Source of the DNA: Enterococcus wangshanyuanii
GTDB taxonomy: Bacteria > Bacillota > Bacilli > Lactobacillales > Enterococcaceae
NCBI RefSeq assembly: GCF_002197645.1
Contig: NZ_CP021874.1
Coordinates: 558,001-622,000 of the forward strand
Reading direction: 5' to 3'
Length of the DNA stretch: 64,000 bases
Below are positions 8,601-17,541 of the stretch, in pieces. The notes under the pieces are model-generated. The model had not been told where the DNA came from. It ran no database searches and worked only from the letters and a program-made list of their open reading frames with translations. The stretch's first letter is position 1. Each line of letters begins with the position of its first letter. The translations under genes and the position numbers were made by a program.

Positions 8601-9326
8601 ATGAAAAAATGGCAAAAACGTTTGCTGTGGATATTCGGAGCGATAGTCGCACTGACTTTGATCGGGTTATTTTATCTCAAGACCATTACTTATACACCAA
8701 CGACTGCAGCAATTGAAAGTGCTAAACAAGCAGAAAAAGAAAATGGAGTTTTAGTATTCAAAGGGGACGAAAATAAACCATCAGTGATTTTTTATCAAGG
8801 AGCCTTGGTTGAAAATACAAGCTATAGCCCTTGGGCGCAACAAGTGGCAAAAGCAGGCTACTCAGTCTATTTAGTACAACAACCATTTAATTTGGCTGTT
8901 TTAGGGCAAAATAAAGCAGAATCGGTGATCAAAGATAACAAACTTACGAACTACGTGATTGGCGGGCATTCTTTAGGCGGCGTCATGGCAAGTCGTTTTG
9001 CAGCGGATCAAGAAGAACAAGCTACTCTCAAGGGTGTCTTTTTCTTAGCAAGTTATCCTGATGAAAAAGGCAGCTTAGCCGAATTTAACGGGCAGGTTTT
9101 ATCGTTGACTGGTTCAGAAGATGGTGTATTGAACTGGAAAGCGTATGAGGATGCTAAAAAGTATTTACCGAAGCAAACACTATATGAAGAAATAAACGGT
9201 GGGAACCATGCTGGTTTTGGCAGTTATGGGGAACAAAAAGGAGATCAGCCTGCTTTGATCAATAATGATGAACAGCAAAAAGAAGTAGCTGAGCGCTTAA
9301 TCAAGTGGCTAGATACGATAAAATAA
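8601..9326 (+). CDS. Membrane-anchored alpha/beta hydrolase (dienelactone hydrolase-like)
   Basis: The 241-residue protein has an N-terminal membrane anchor (about 8-27) and a short alpha/beta hydrolase domain. The nucleophile elbow is GGHSLGG, the acid is probably in LTGSEDG and the catalytic His is in GGNHAGFG. The short YQGALVENTSYSPWAQQVA start of the domain is typical of the PF12695-like hydrolases of Firmicutes, whose substrate is unknown. The open frame starts inside the ribU terminator, so I use ATG 8601 behind AAAGGGG. It converges on the ferredoxin gene across a shared terminator. Confidence 0.82.
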   Translation: MKKWQKRLLWIFGAIVALTLIGLFYLKTITYTPTTAAIESAKQAEKENGVLVFKGDENKPSVIFYQGALVENTSYSPWAQQVAKAGYSVYLVQQPFNLAVLGQNKAESVIKDNKLTNYVIGGHSLGGVMASRFAADQEEQATLKGVFFLASYPDEKGSLAEFNGQVLSLTGSEDGVLNWKAYEDAKKYLPKQTLYEEINGGNHAGFGSYGEQKGDQPALINNDEQQKEVAERLIKWLDTIK

Positions 9327-9328
9327 AA

Positions 9329-9379
9329 AAAGAACAGAAGACGGACGTGATAAGTTGCAGCCAGCTTCTGTTCTTCTTT
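9329..9379. terminator. Bidirectional terminator between the hydrolase and ferredoxin genes
   Basis: AAAGAACAGAAG (9329-9340) pairs with CTTCTGTTCTTCTTT (9365-9379); A-rich and T-rich flanks allow use on both strands. Confidence 0.75.
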
Positions 9380-9383
9380 ATTG

Positions 9384-9596
9384 TTATTTTTCAGCGATCT
9401 CTATTGCACGAACCGGACATTTGCGGTACGCTGTTAAGACATTCCTTTGTTCATCATCACTTATCCATTCTTGTTGAGCAGAGTGATCATGAGTTAAGAG
9501 AACAATGCCGTCATCATCATAATCGAAAATTTCAGGTGCATAGATTTGACATAAACCACAAGCGATACATTTATCTGGAATTATTTTACATAACAT
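9384..9596 (-). CDS. fer: Ferredoxin, single [4Fe-4S] cluster
   Basis: The roughly 70-residue protein has CIACGLCQIYAPEIF, giving three cluster Cys residues, and the fourth in the C-terminal RKCPVRAIEI. This is the Bacillus Fer type, a small cytoplasmic electron carrier. The frame extends to 9623, but ATG 9596 is preceded by AGGA at reasonable spacing and gives the family length. It is divergent from the ypbB/recQ-like pair, the same neighbourhood as in Bacillus. Confidence 0.9.
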   Translation of the reverse strand: MLCKIIPDKCIACGLCQIYAPEIFDYDDDGIVLLTHDHSAQQEWISDDEQRNVLTAYRKCPVRAIEIAEK

Positions 9597-9635
9597 AGTG
9601 ACACATCCTATTCTAGCATTCAAAGAGGTGAAACA

Positions 9636-10670
9636 ATGGATCCACTCTTTATTTTAACGTTATTTCAGCACGGATACAAGGTTCGAACATCCACATTATA
9701 CCATCTTTTAAAAGGAAAACGAACGAGTTCTGTTTTGGTTTATGGCTACCTTTATAGGAATCTCCGCTTCTTTCACCTATGCCCGGAATTATCTGAACAA
9801 GAATTTAACAGGCAGCTACAAAGCTTGAGTGAAGCTGGCTTGCTGACGATAGACCAATCGGGAGAAGTCCAGATCACAGCTAAAGGAAATCTGACCTTAA
9901 ATGATCAAAATCAAACTATTCAATGGCTCGACAATTATCGCTTTGGTAAAACAGATGAAGAAATTTGGCGTTTTTTACAATTTCTAGTACAAGTGACCTC
10001 TCATTTGTCTTACGGAGATAAAAAATATATCCCCCTTGAACAATCTCCCTTTTATCAAGCTTTCTTAAAACAAAGGATTGCAGTGGTCAAAAAAAATGAA
10101 CTGATTCAAATGATGAAAACAGAATGGCATTGGTTACTATCGCGTTTATCGAAAAAGGAAGCCGATTATTTTGCTCAACAATTTTCTGGTTATGAGCAAA
10201 TTGGCAAAACAGTCACTCAAATCCTGCACAAAGAATCAACGCCATTCGAGCAGTTTTTAGTAAAGAAAGAACGGCTGCACCATCTACTCTATGAAATTGA
10301 AAACATGCCAGGAGAAACGTTTTTAAAACAGTCGATCCAACCTTTTATGATAAAAAATGACAATCAGAGTATGACTCAAACAAAAAAGCACTTGCGTCAA
10401 CAGAGTTCAATTGAAACAATAGCACAACAAAGAGGAATGAAAAAAAGCACGATTCAAGATCATTTGCTGGAACTTGCTTTAACAGAAGAGATCCCCTTTG
10501 AACAGTATATTTCAAAAGAAACCTATCAATTTTTAGATCAACTTTCAAGCCCCTGCCCACAATGGGTCTATCGCACCTTGAAGCAAAAAAATAAAGACCT
10601 TGATTATTTTGAATATCGATTATACCAAATTGAAAAACTAAAAAACGAAAGAGCTGATACATTGCCATGA
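9636..10670 (+). CDS. YpbB-like helix-turn-helix protein, helicase partner
   Basis: The 344-residue protein begins MDPLFILTLFQHGYKVRTST. Its C-terminal part contains the helix-turn-helix segment SIETIAQQRGMKKSTIQDHL, typical of the HTH_40 domain of the YpbB family. YpbB is encoded directly upstream of the RecQ-like helicase RecS in Bacillales, and here the stop overlaps the helicase start (ATGA), implying coupling. The role is unproven; a helicase loader or DNA-binding partner is the natural guess. Divergent from fer. Confidence 0.78.
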   Translation: MDPLFILTLFQHGYKVRTSTLYHLLKGKRTSSVLVYGYLYRNLRFFHLCPELSEQEFNRQLQSLSEAGLLTIDQSGEVQITAKGNLTLNDQNQTIQWLDNYRFGKTDEEIWRFLQFLVQVTSHLSYGDKKYIPLEQSPFYQAFLKQRIAVVKKNELIQMMKTEWHWLLSRLSKKEADYFAQQFSGYEQIGKTVTQILHKESTPFEQFLVKKERLHHLLYEIENMPGETFLKQSIQPFMIKNDNQSMTQTKKHLRQQSSIETIAQQRGMKKSTIQDHLLELALTEEIPFEQYISKETYQFLDQLSSPCPQWVYRTLKQKNKDLDYFEYRLYQIEKLKNERADTLP

Positions 10671-12103
10671 TCGATCTAGAGCAGTTTTTACATGATAATT
10701 TTGGCTTTCCTACATTTAAACCAGGACAAAAAGAAGTGATCCAGCAATTGCTAAATAAAAAAGATACGCTGGCTGTTTTACCAACTGGAACGGGCAAGTC
10801 ACTTTGTTACCAAATGATTGGGCAACTTACTGAAGGAACGGTTATCATCGTATCGCCTTTGCTATCTTTAATGGAAGATCAAGTGATTCAGTTACAAAAA
10901 CAAGGAGAAACAAGAGGAATAGCACTAAATAGCAGCTTGAACTTTTTTGAAAAACGATTTGTGTTGGCTCACTTGAATCAATATAAATATATTTTTGTCA
11001 GCCCTGAAACCTTGTTGCAAAAGGAAGTTCGGACAAGTCTTTCTCAAGTGACCGTGTCACTATTCGTGGTGGATGAAGCACATTGTGTTGCTCAATGGGG
11101 CGTAGATTTTAGGCCAGAATACACGAAACTAGCTCAAATTCAGCAAGAATGCGGGTTTCCTTTGACCCTAGCGCTAACTGCTACCGCAACACCAGCAGTC
11201 AAAGAGGAAATCATCGCTCAATTGTTTGCTCACAGTCAAGAAGTTTCGCAAATCGTATACTCTGTCAACCGGCCGAATATTGGACTCATTGTCGATCAAA
11301 CGACGGAAAAAGAAGAACTGCTGATTTCTTATCTAATGCAATTGAAGCAAAAAGGGGTCATTTATTGTGCGACAAGAAAAACGGCCGAAATGCTTGATCG
11401 TCTTATCAAAGAACAAACGAACTTGAAAACAGCGTATTATCATGGCGGCTTGACCCCTGTTGAACGCAGCTTACTGCAGCAGCAGTTTGTCCACAATCAA
11501 CTTGATGTTTTATGTGCGACGAATGCTTTTGGAATGGGGATCGATAAGCCGGATGTTCGGTTTGTTATTCATTATGATTGTCCAGACAGCTTAGAAAATT
11601 ATGTTCAGGAAATCGGTCGTGCAGGACGAGATGGACTAAATAGTATTGCGATCTTACTCTACCAAAAAGGCGATGAATCGATCCATTATTATTTTCAATC
11701 TGAAAGTCGAATGGATCGTGAAATCCTACATACATTGATATCTTCACTCTCTGAAAATGAACTAGATGAGTTAGCGCTGAGTGAAATCCAACAAAAATGG
11801 ATTCAAGGGTATCTGGACCAAGAATATACAATTGAAGAATTGGAACAACGATTATTAAGAAAAGAGAAAGAACGTCAACAACAATTGAGAATTATGTTAA
11901 ACTATATCCAGCAATCAAACTGCCGCCGTCGATTCATTCAACAGTATTTCTCAGAGGAAGTAGAAGAAAATCATCAAGTATTATGCTGTGATAATTGTGG
12001 CTTATCCTTTGACAGTTACCGAGGACAAATAGTACAATCACCAGAAGAAAACGAAATCCTCGATCGGTGGGAGGATATTTTGATAAGATTATTTAAAGAA
12101 TGA
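10667..12103 (+). CDS. recQ: RecQ-family ATP-dependent DNA helicase (RecS-like)
   Basis: This 478-residue SF2 helicase has LPTGTGKSLCYQ (Walker A), VVDEAHCVAQWG (DEAH box), ALTATATP (motif III), GMGIDKPDVRFV and QEIGRAGRDG (motifs V-VI). A C-terminal zinc-binding region has Cys in NCRRRF and CCDNCG. It lacks an HRDC domain, like the short B. subtilis RecS. It unwinds DNA 3' to 5' in repair and fork restart. It overlaps the ypbB-like gene by 4 bp. Confidence 0.92.
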   Translation: MIDLEQFLHDNFGFPTFKPGQKEVIQQLLNKKDTLAVLPTGTGKSLCYQMIGQLTEGTVIIVSPLLSLMEDQVIQLQKQGETRGIALNSSLNFFEKRFVLAHLNQYKYIFVSPETLLQKEVRTSLSQVTVSLFVVDEAHCVAQWGVDFRPEYTKLAQIQQECGFPLTLALTATATPAVKEEIIAQLFAHSQEVSQIVYSVNRPNIGLIVDQTTEKEELLISYLMQLKQKGVIYCATRKTAEMLDRLIKEQTNLKTAYYHGGLTPVERSLLQQQFVHNQLDVLCATNAFGMGIDKPDVRFVIHYDCPDSLENYVQEIGRAGRDGLNSIAILLYQKGDESIHYYFQSESRMDREILHTLISSLSENELDELALSEIQQKWIQGYLDQEYTIEELEQRLLRKEKERQQQLRIMLNYIQQSNCRRRFIQQYFSEEVEENHQVLCCDNCGLSFDSYRGQIVQSPEENEILDRWEDILIRLFKE

Positions 12104-12182
12104 AAATAATCTTTTTTTAGACTGCAACTCAAAAAAAGCTGTGGTATAATAGCAAAAGAGAATTTTTAGGAGGAACAGATAC

Positions 12183-12716
12183 GTGAGTAAACGAGATAAG
12201 AAAAATGGTGTACGTGAACCATGGGAGCAGTCAATTTATGATACAGATAAGGGTGCGGGAGGTTCTCGTTCAGAAAAGCGTCAACAAAAGAAAGGAAACA
12301 CAGTTTTTCTAACGATTTTAGTTATCTTATTACTATTGATCATTTCACTGCCGGTAGGAACTTACCTTTATGTAATGAGAGATAAAAAACCAGATGCAAG
12401 CAAACAAGCGAGTCAGCCGTCATCATCAGTTGTCGTTCAATCGTCAACTAAAAACAGCTCGACACAGCCTTCGTCATCAAGTGAATCTCAACAACAATCT
12501 ACTTCATCATCAGAAGCGGAAACAGATCCGAATGGTGTAACGACGCCATCGTCAAGTGAAGCAGAGGCTGGTGCGGTATATGATGCTGTTCAGTCTGGAG
12601 AAGGTCCAAACCAAGTAGCAGCCAGAAACGGGATCACTTTAGAAGAGTTACTGCAATTGAATGGTATGACAGGTGACGAAATGTTACAGCCAGGGCAAGA
12701 GTTACGTGTAAAATAA
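12183..12716 (+). CDS. Single-pass membrane protein with C-terminal LysM domain (YpbE-like)
   Basis: The 177-residue protein has a charged cytoplasmic N-terminus, one membrane segment (41-64), a Ser/Gln-rich linker (about 75-130) and a LysM domain (about 133-177, ending LQPGQELRV). LysM binds peptidoglycan GlcNAc, so it should tether membrane to wall. B. subtilis YpbE has the same layout and follows recS. The GTG start has AGGAGG 9 bp upstream, and an extended -10 TGGTATAAT (12142-12150) suggests its own promoter. Confidence 0.85.
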   Translation: MSKRDKKNGVREPWEQSIYDTDKGAGGSRSEKRQQKKGNTVFLTILVILLLLIISLPVGTYLYVMRDKKPDASKQASQPSSSVVVQSSTKNSSTQPSSSSESQQQSTSSSEAETDPNGVTTPSSSEAEAGAVYDAVQSGEGPNQVAARNGITLEELLQLNGMTGDEMLQPGQELRVK

Positions 12717-12728
12717 TAAACAATACAT

Positions 12729-12762
12729 CAGCAGGAAATGATCCAATGTTTTCTGCTGTTAT
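12729..12762 (+). terminator. Terminator of the LysM gene
   Basis: CAGCAGGAAA (12729-12738) pairs with TTTTCTGCTG (12749-12758). Confidence 0.6.
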
Positions 12763-12765
12763 TAA

Positions 12766-12808
12766 GGGTCTGAAGCAAAACGATCATTGTTTTGTACCAG
12801 ACTCTTTT
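12766..12808 (+). terminator. Second, nested terminator hairpin upstream of cmk
   Basis: The outer stem GGGTCTG/CAGACTC and the inner stem GCAAAAC/GTTTTGT are separated by a two-base mismatch and followed by TTTT. Two terminators in tandem separate the LysM gene from cmk. Confidence 0.65.
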
Positions 12809-12835
12809 ACTATGTGATAAACAAGGGAGCGCATT

Positions 12836-13504
12836 ATGAAAAAGATAAGTATTGCAATCGATGGTCCGGCTTCATCCGGCAAAAGTACTGTAGCGAAAAT
12901 TTTAGCAAAAAAACTTAACTATATTTACTGCGATACAGGTGCGATGTATCGTGCCTTGACCTATTTAGCGATTCAAAAAGACGTTGATTTTGAAGATGAA
13001 TCAGGTTTAGTTAAATTATGTTTGGAACATACGATCTCATTTAAGCAAACTGAAAAAGAGCAGCTCGTCTTTGTTGACAACAATGAAGTAACAGAAGCAA
13101 TCAGACAGCCGGATGTTACGAATGCAGTCTCGATCGTTGCGAAACATAAAGAAGTTAGAGAAAAAATGGTTGAGCTGCAACAAGCAATTGGTCAAGCTGG
13201 TGGCGTAGTGATGGATGGCCGCGATATCGGTACAGCAGTCTTGCCAAATGCTGAAGTAAAAATCTTTTTAGTTGCTAGTGTTTCGGAACGAGCAGAACGA
13301 CGTTATAAAGAAAATCAGGAAAAAGGAATCACAACTGATTTTGAAACATTGAAAAAGGAAATCGAGCAGCGTGATCATCTTGATTCAACTCGAGCAGTTT
13401 CACCTTTGAAGCAAGCAGAAGATGCAGTAAAGATCGATACAACAGGTTTAACCATAGAAGAGGTCGTAGCAGCGATCGAGCAAGTTATTTTAGCAGCTTG
13501 TTAA
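12836..13504 (+). CDS. cmk: Cytidylate kinase
   Basis: This 222-residue enzyme phosphorylates CMP and dCMP. It has the P-loop [14 protein letters not shown], the CMP-binding block [15 protein letters not shown] and [20 protein letters not shown], with the lid Arg residues in [10 protein letters not shown]. Length and motifs match the family. AAGGGAG precedes the ATG. The cmk-rpsA order is conserved across Firmicutes, and 190 bp separate the two genes here. Confidence 0.96.
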   Translation: MKKISIAIDGPASSGKSTVAKILAKKLNYIYCDTGAMYRALTYLAIQKDVDFEDESGLVKLCLEHTISFKQTEKEQLVFVDNNEVTEAIRQPDVTNAVSIVAKHKEVREKMVELQQAIGQAGGVVMDGRDIGTAVLPNAEVKIFLVASVSERAERRYKENQEKGITTDFETLKKEIEQRDHLDSTRAVSPLKQAEDAVKIDTTGLTIEEVVAAIEQVILAAC

Positions 13505-13694
13505 ACAATAATTTTCCTTTAGAAAGCTGATAAGGATATACTTTCTTTGTCTTTAAGCAAGAAAATGTCTTCTTATTCGAAAGAAAAAAAAGAAAATGAG
13601 AGAAATCGCTTTATTTTTTCTGGAAAATCCCGTACTATTAAGGGAGTAGGTCAGTTTTTTACGAATTTTTGGTTGCATAGGAGGATTAGTATTC

Positions 13695-14906
13695 ATGACA
13701 GAAGACAAACAAATGGAAAACAGCAATGAAACAATGGAAGATGTAATGAACAGCGTCCAAGAAGTAAACGTTGGCGACATCGTTAAGGGTGAAGTACTTG
13801 CCGTTGAGGACAAACAAGTAATTGTTGGTATTGAAGGCGCCGGTGTTGAAGGCGTAGTTCCCGCAAAAGAATTATCTACAACACAAGTAGAAGATATCAA
13901 TGAATTAGTGAAAGTCGGTGACATCTTAGATTTAGTTGTCATCACATCAATTGGTAAAGATAAAGAAAATGGCAGTTACTTACTTTCAAAACGCCGTCTA
14001 GATGCGAAAAAAGTTTGGGAAGAGATCGAACAAGATTTCCAAGCAGGTAAAATCATCGAAGCACCTGTTACAAATGTTGTAAAAGGCGGTTTAGTTGTTG
14101 ACGTTGGTGTACGTGGATTTGTTCCTGCATCAATGGTCGAAGATCATTTTGTTGATGATTTCTCAGAATACAAAGGGAAAACATTGACATTCAAAATCAT
14201 TGAAATCGAACCTTCAGAAAATCGATTGATTTTATCTCATAAAGCCGTTGTTGAAGCTGAAAAAGAATCGAAGAAAAAAGATATCCTAGCAACATTACAT
14301 GATGGGGACATCGTGGATGGAAAAGTTGCGCGTTTAACTGATTTCGGTGCGTTTATCGATTTAGGTGGTATCGATGGATTGGTTCACGTTTCAGAAATCG
14401 CTCATCAACATGTTGGTAAACCAAGTGATGTTTTATCCGTTGGCGATGATGTGAAAGTCAAAATCCTTTCGATCAATCCAGATGAAGAGCGTGTTTCTTT
14501 ATCTATCAAAGAAACATTAGCAGGTCCATGGGAGGATATCGAAAATAAAGCAGCTGTTGGCTCTGTTCTTGACGGAGTTGTTAAGCGTTTGACTAGCTTT
14601 GGTGCATTTGTCGAAGTGTTCCCAGGTGTGGAAGGTTTAGTTCATATTTCTCAAATTTCGCATAAACATATTGCAACGCCTCATGAAGTGTTACAAGAAG
14701 GTGATGCAGTTCAAGTGAAAGTATTGGAAGTCAATCCTGAAGAACATCGTATTGCTTTAAGTATCAAAGCATTAGAAGCAAAACCAGAATCTAAAGAAGA
14801 GCCAAAAGATGTCGAAGATTATGAATTACCAGAAGAAAATACTGGATTCACAATGGGTGATATCTTAGGTGATGCATTAAAGGGTCAAGATACTGATTCA
14901 GAATAA
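13695..14906 (+). CDS. rpsA: 30S ribosomal protein S1 homologue
   Basis: The 403-residue protein has four S1 RNA-binding repeats, starting near residues 24, 110, 197 and 282; repeats three and four carry clear LTDFGAFIDLGG and LTSFGAFVEVFPG blocks. Four-repeat S1 is the Firmicutes form, shorter than the six-repeat E. coli protein. It binds mRNA and may assist translation initiation. The ATG at 13695 follows AGGAGG. The 190-bp leader contains a possible -10 (TATACT near 13533) and no clear structure. Confidence 0.94.
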   Translation: MTEDKQMENSNETMEDVMNSVQEVNVGDIVKGEVLAVEDKQVIVGIEGAGVEGVVPAKELSTTQVEDINELVKVGDILDLVVITSIGKDKENGSYLLSKRRLDAKKVWEEIEQDFQAGKIIEAPVTNVVKGGLVVDVGVRGFVPASMVEDHFVDDFSEYKGKTLTFKIIEIEPSENRLILSHKAVVEAEKESKKKDILATLHDGDIVDGKVARLTDFGAFIDLGGIDGLVHVSEIAHQHVGKPSDVLSVGDDVKVKILSINPDEERVSLSIKETLAGPWEDIENKAAVGSVLDGVVKRLTSFGAFVEVFPGVEGLVHISQISHKHIATPHEVLQEGDAVQVKVLEVNPEEHRIALSIKALEAKPESKEEPKDVEDYELPEENTGFTMGDILGDALKGQDTDSE

Positions 14907-14916
14907 TTGCTTATCC

Positions 14917-14947
14917 AAAAAGTGCTGACAATTGTCAGCACTTTTTT
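14917..14947 (+). terminator. rpsA terminator
   Basis: AAAAAGTGCTGACA pairs perfectly with TGTCAGCACTTTTT and a T-run follows. Confidence 0.92.
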
Positions 14948-15037
14948 TGTTTAAAAAATACATGCATAAAAAAGCAGATCAAAACGGAACATCTTTTTGG
15001 TCTGCTTTATCTTTTATCTGAAACGTGTTCTTTTTGC

Positions 15038-15814
15038 TTATTGATAAATAATTCTTAAGTCAGCTGGAGTATGTTCCCCGTGGTATTGTTTACGAAATTG
15101 ATGAGGAGACTGCCCCACTTTTTTCTTGAATAATTTACTAAAATACGTTGAGTCTATGTAGCCGACTGTTCCTGAAATTTCAGTAATAGACTCCTCTGTC
15201 TTCATCAGTAGTTGTTTCGCTTTTTCAATTCGATAGGCAGTTAAATAATCAATAAAATTCATTCCAACAGCTTCTTTAAAGAAACGACTCACATAATGTC
15301 GGTTTAGATGCATAATATCAGCTAGTGTAGTCAAGTTGATTTCCTCATTGTAATGCTCGTGGATATAATCCAACATCGTGTTGATCTGTTCTTTAGCTAA
15401 GACGGTCGGTTTATTATTCAACACATCCATTAGTGAAACTTGATTTAAGGATCTGACACAGCGGTCGACCGCAACTTTTAATTCATCAAAGTCTACAGGA
15501 GTAAGTAAATAGTCGATAACACCGCAGCGCAAAGCTTGATGAAGGCTTTGAAAACTTTCGTGTTCAGTCAAAATGATCACTTTGATATTCGGCAAACTTT
15601 TAACTATTTTTCGTTTGACAATGAATCCATCAATTTCTATATGATCGATCGAAATCAACAATATCTCCGGTAAAAACTCTTCTGTAATTTTTAATGCTTC
15701 TGCTTCAGTTGTAGCAGGAGGTAAGATTTTTATATTCATGAAAGAATCGTTAATCGATTTTTGGAGCATCAATTGCTCCTGTAAATCATCACTGACAATC
15801 AATAGTCGGCACAT
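15038..15814 (-). CDS. AraC-type regulator with degenerate receiver domain (YesN-like)
   Basis: This 258-residue protein has an N-terminal response-regulator receiver fold (about 1-115) and a C-terminal AraC double helix-turn-helix (about 155-250; LADIMHLNRHYVSRFFKEAV and VGYIDSTYFSKLFKKKVG). The acidic pair SDD is present. However, the phosphoacceptor position in LLISIDHIEIDG is Ser, and the usual Lys of the YLLKP motif is Thr (YLLTPVD). It therefore probably works without phosphorylation, and no histidine kinase gene is nearby. ATG 15814 is chosen because AGAGGA precedes it. It is divergent from the aldehyde dehydrogenase, its likely target. Confidence 0.85.
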   Translation of the reverse strand: MCRLLIVSDDLQEQLMLQKSINDSFMNIKILPPATTEAEALKITEEFLPEILLISIDHIEIDGFIVKRKIVKSLPNIKVIILTEHESFQSLHQALRCGVIDYLLTPVDFDELKVAVDRCVRSLNQVSLMDVLNNKPTVLAKEQINTMLDYIHEHYNEEINLTTLADIMHLNRHYVSRFFKEAVGMNFIDYLTAYRIEKAKQLLMKTEESITEISGTVGYIDSTYFSKLFKKKVGQSPHQFRKQYHGEHTPADLRIIYQ

Positions 15815-16017
15815 AAACAAATCCTCTTTTCTTTGTGAAATTTATCTTGCATCCTTATCATACATTGAATAGGTAGTGCTTTCAAGTGTAATTCTTTGTG
15901 AAAAAAATACAGCAAGAGGTAAATATTGTCCATAATCTTCTTAAATTTGTCCCTAACAAATTGGTTAAAATAGATTAAACTCTATCTGTAAGCGTTTAAA
16001 AAAGAAGGGGTGGCAAC

Positions 16018-17358
16018 ATGACAGAAGAGATCAAAGTAAAAGAAATTGAAACTCTTGTTGAAACAGCGAAGAATGCACAAAAGGAATATGAACATTTTAC
16101 GCAAGAACAAGTAGATGCAGTCGTAAAAAGTGTCTACCAAGAAACATTAAATAATGCCGAACAACTAGCTATCGCGGCAAACAAAGAAACAGGTTTCGGA
16201 AAAGTAACAGATAAAGTCATCAAGAATACTTTTGCGAGCGAACAAGTCTATGAGAGTATCAAAGAGTTGCCGACAGTTGGAATTGTCAATCGTCTTGAAC
16301 AAGAAAAGATTATTGAAATCGGGATACCTTTAGGCGTCGTTGCTGGATTGATTCCATCGACAAATCCAACAGCAACAGTTATTTTCAAATCATTGATTGC
16401 TTTAAAAACTGGAAACGCAATTATTTTTTCACCACATCCAAAAGCTTTGAATGCCATCTTATTAGCTGCTGAAATCATTGAAAATGCTGCAGTTGCTGCT
16501 GGTGCACCAGCAGGTTTGATTCAAGTGATCAAGGAGCCAACACTTGAAGCAACAAGTGCTTTAATGAAGCATACAGATGTTTCATTGATTCTTGCAACGG
16601 GTGGAAAAGCAATGGTTCAAGCAGCCTATAGTTCAGGCAATCCAGCAATTGGCGTAGGACCTGGGAATGTTCCGGTGTTGATCGATCACTCTGCTGACAT
16701 TACTCATGCTATAAATTGTATCGTCAGTAGTAAAACCTTTGACAATGGGATTATTTGTGCTTCAGAACAGGCTTTGGTAGTAGAAGACTCTGTTAAAAAT
16801 GAAGTGATCGAACAATTGAAAGAAAAAGATGCTTATTTTATGAATGAAGAAGAAGCAGCTAAAGTCAGTCGTTATATTTTAAGAGAAACAGGCACGTTGA
16901 ATCCTGAAATTGTTGGGAAAAGTGCGGTTGATGTAGCGAAATTAGTTGGTATCACTGTGCCGAAAACGACAAGCATTTTAATTTCAGAACAGACGGAAAT
17001 TGGCCGCCATAATCCATATTCCAGAGAGAAACTAACACCGATTTTAGGAATGTATACTGTAGCTTCCTTTAAAGAAGGAGTGGATACGTGTAAAGCATTG
17101 CTAGCAAATGAAGGGACTGGGCATACCGCTGTTATCCATACGACAACAGATGCACATGCTGAAACTTTCGGGCTGGAAATGAAAGCATCACGAATTTTAG
17201 TGAATACGTTAGGTGCTTTGGGTGCTATCGGAGCAACGACAAAACTTTCACCTTCGATGACTTTAGGCTGTGGTGCAATGGGTGGCAGCAGTACAACGGA
17301 TAATGTGACAGCCCATCATTTAATGAATGTAAAACGTATTGCTTATGGTACGGAATAA
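16018..17358 (+). CDS. Acylating aldehyde dehydrogenase (EutE/AdhE-N-terminal type)
   Basis: This 446-residue enzyme resembles the acetaldehyde dehydrogenase half of AdhE and EutE. The conserved blocks are GLIPSTNPTATVIFK, LATGGKAMVQAAYSSGNPAIGVGPGN and the catalytic Cys in FDNGIICASEQ. It should convert acetaldehyde or another short aldehyde with CoA and NAD+ to the acyl-CoA. There is no N-terminal encapsulation extension and no microcompartment gene nearby, so it is a stand-alone cytoplasmic enzyme. Sulfoacetaldehyde dehydrogenase is an alternative within this subfamily. The ribosome site is AAGAAGGGG. It is flanked by the AraC regulator and its own strong terminator. Confidence 0.85.
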   Translation: MTEEIKVKEIETLVETAKNAQKEYEHFTQEQVDAVVKSVYQETLNNAEQLAIAANKETGFGKVTDKVIKNTFASEQVYESIKELPTVGIVNRLEQEKIIEIGIPLGVVAGLIPSTNPTATVIFKSLIALKTGNAIIFSPHPKALNAILLAAEIIENAAVAAGAPAGLIQVIKEPTLEATSALMKHTDVSLILATGGKAMVQAAYSSGNPAIGVGPGNVPVLIDHSADITHAINCIVSSKTFDNGIICASEQALVVEDSVKNEVIEQLKEKDAYFMNEEEAAKVSRYILRETGTLNPEIVGKSAVDVAKLVGITVPKTTSILISEQTEIGRHNPYSREKLTPILGMYTVASFKEGVDTCKALLANEGTGHTAVIHTTTDAHAETFGLEMKASRILVNTLGALGAIGATTKLSPSMTLGCGAMGGSSTTDNVTAHHLMNVKRIAYGTE

Positions 17359-17389
17359 GCGACAATTAAAATTAGAGTAAGTGTATTTG

Positions 17390-17445
17390 AACGATACTGT
17401 GCGTAATGACAAATTGGTGTCATCTACACAGTATCGTTCTTTTTT
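17390..17445 (+). terminator. Nested terminator after the aldehyde dehydrogenase
   Basis: The outer stem AACGATACTGTG/CACAGTATCGTT (12 bp) encloses an inner ATGACA/TGTCAT stem; TTTTTT follows. Confidence 0.88.
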
Positions 17446-17541
17446 CATCTTTAGTCGCATATTTCACTAGTTTTTCTTGCATCTTCGACAGGCATTAGGT
17501 AAACTAGTAAGGATTGAAAACTTGTCAAGGAGGTAGTTTGA

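Noticed and set aside
9305..9598. Plus-strand frame opposite the ferredoxin gene
   Set aside because: It is antisense to a clear ferredoxin with four cluster Cys.
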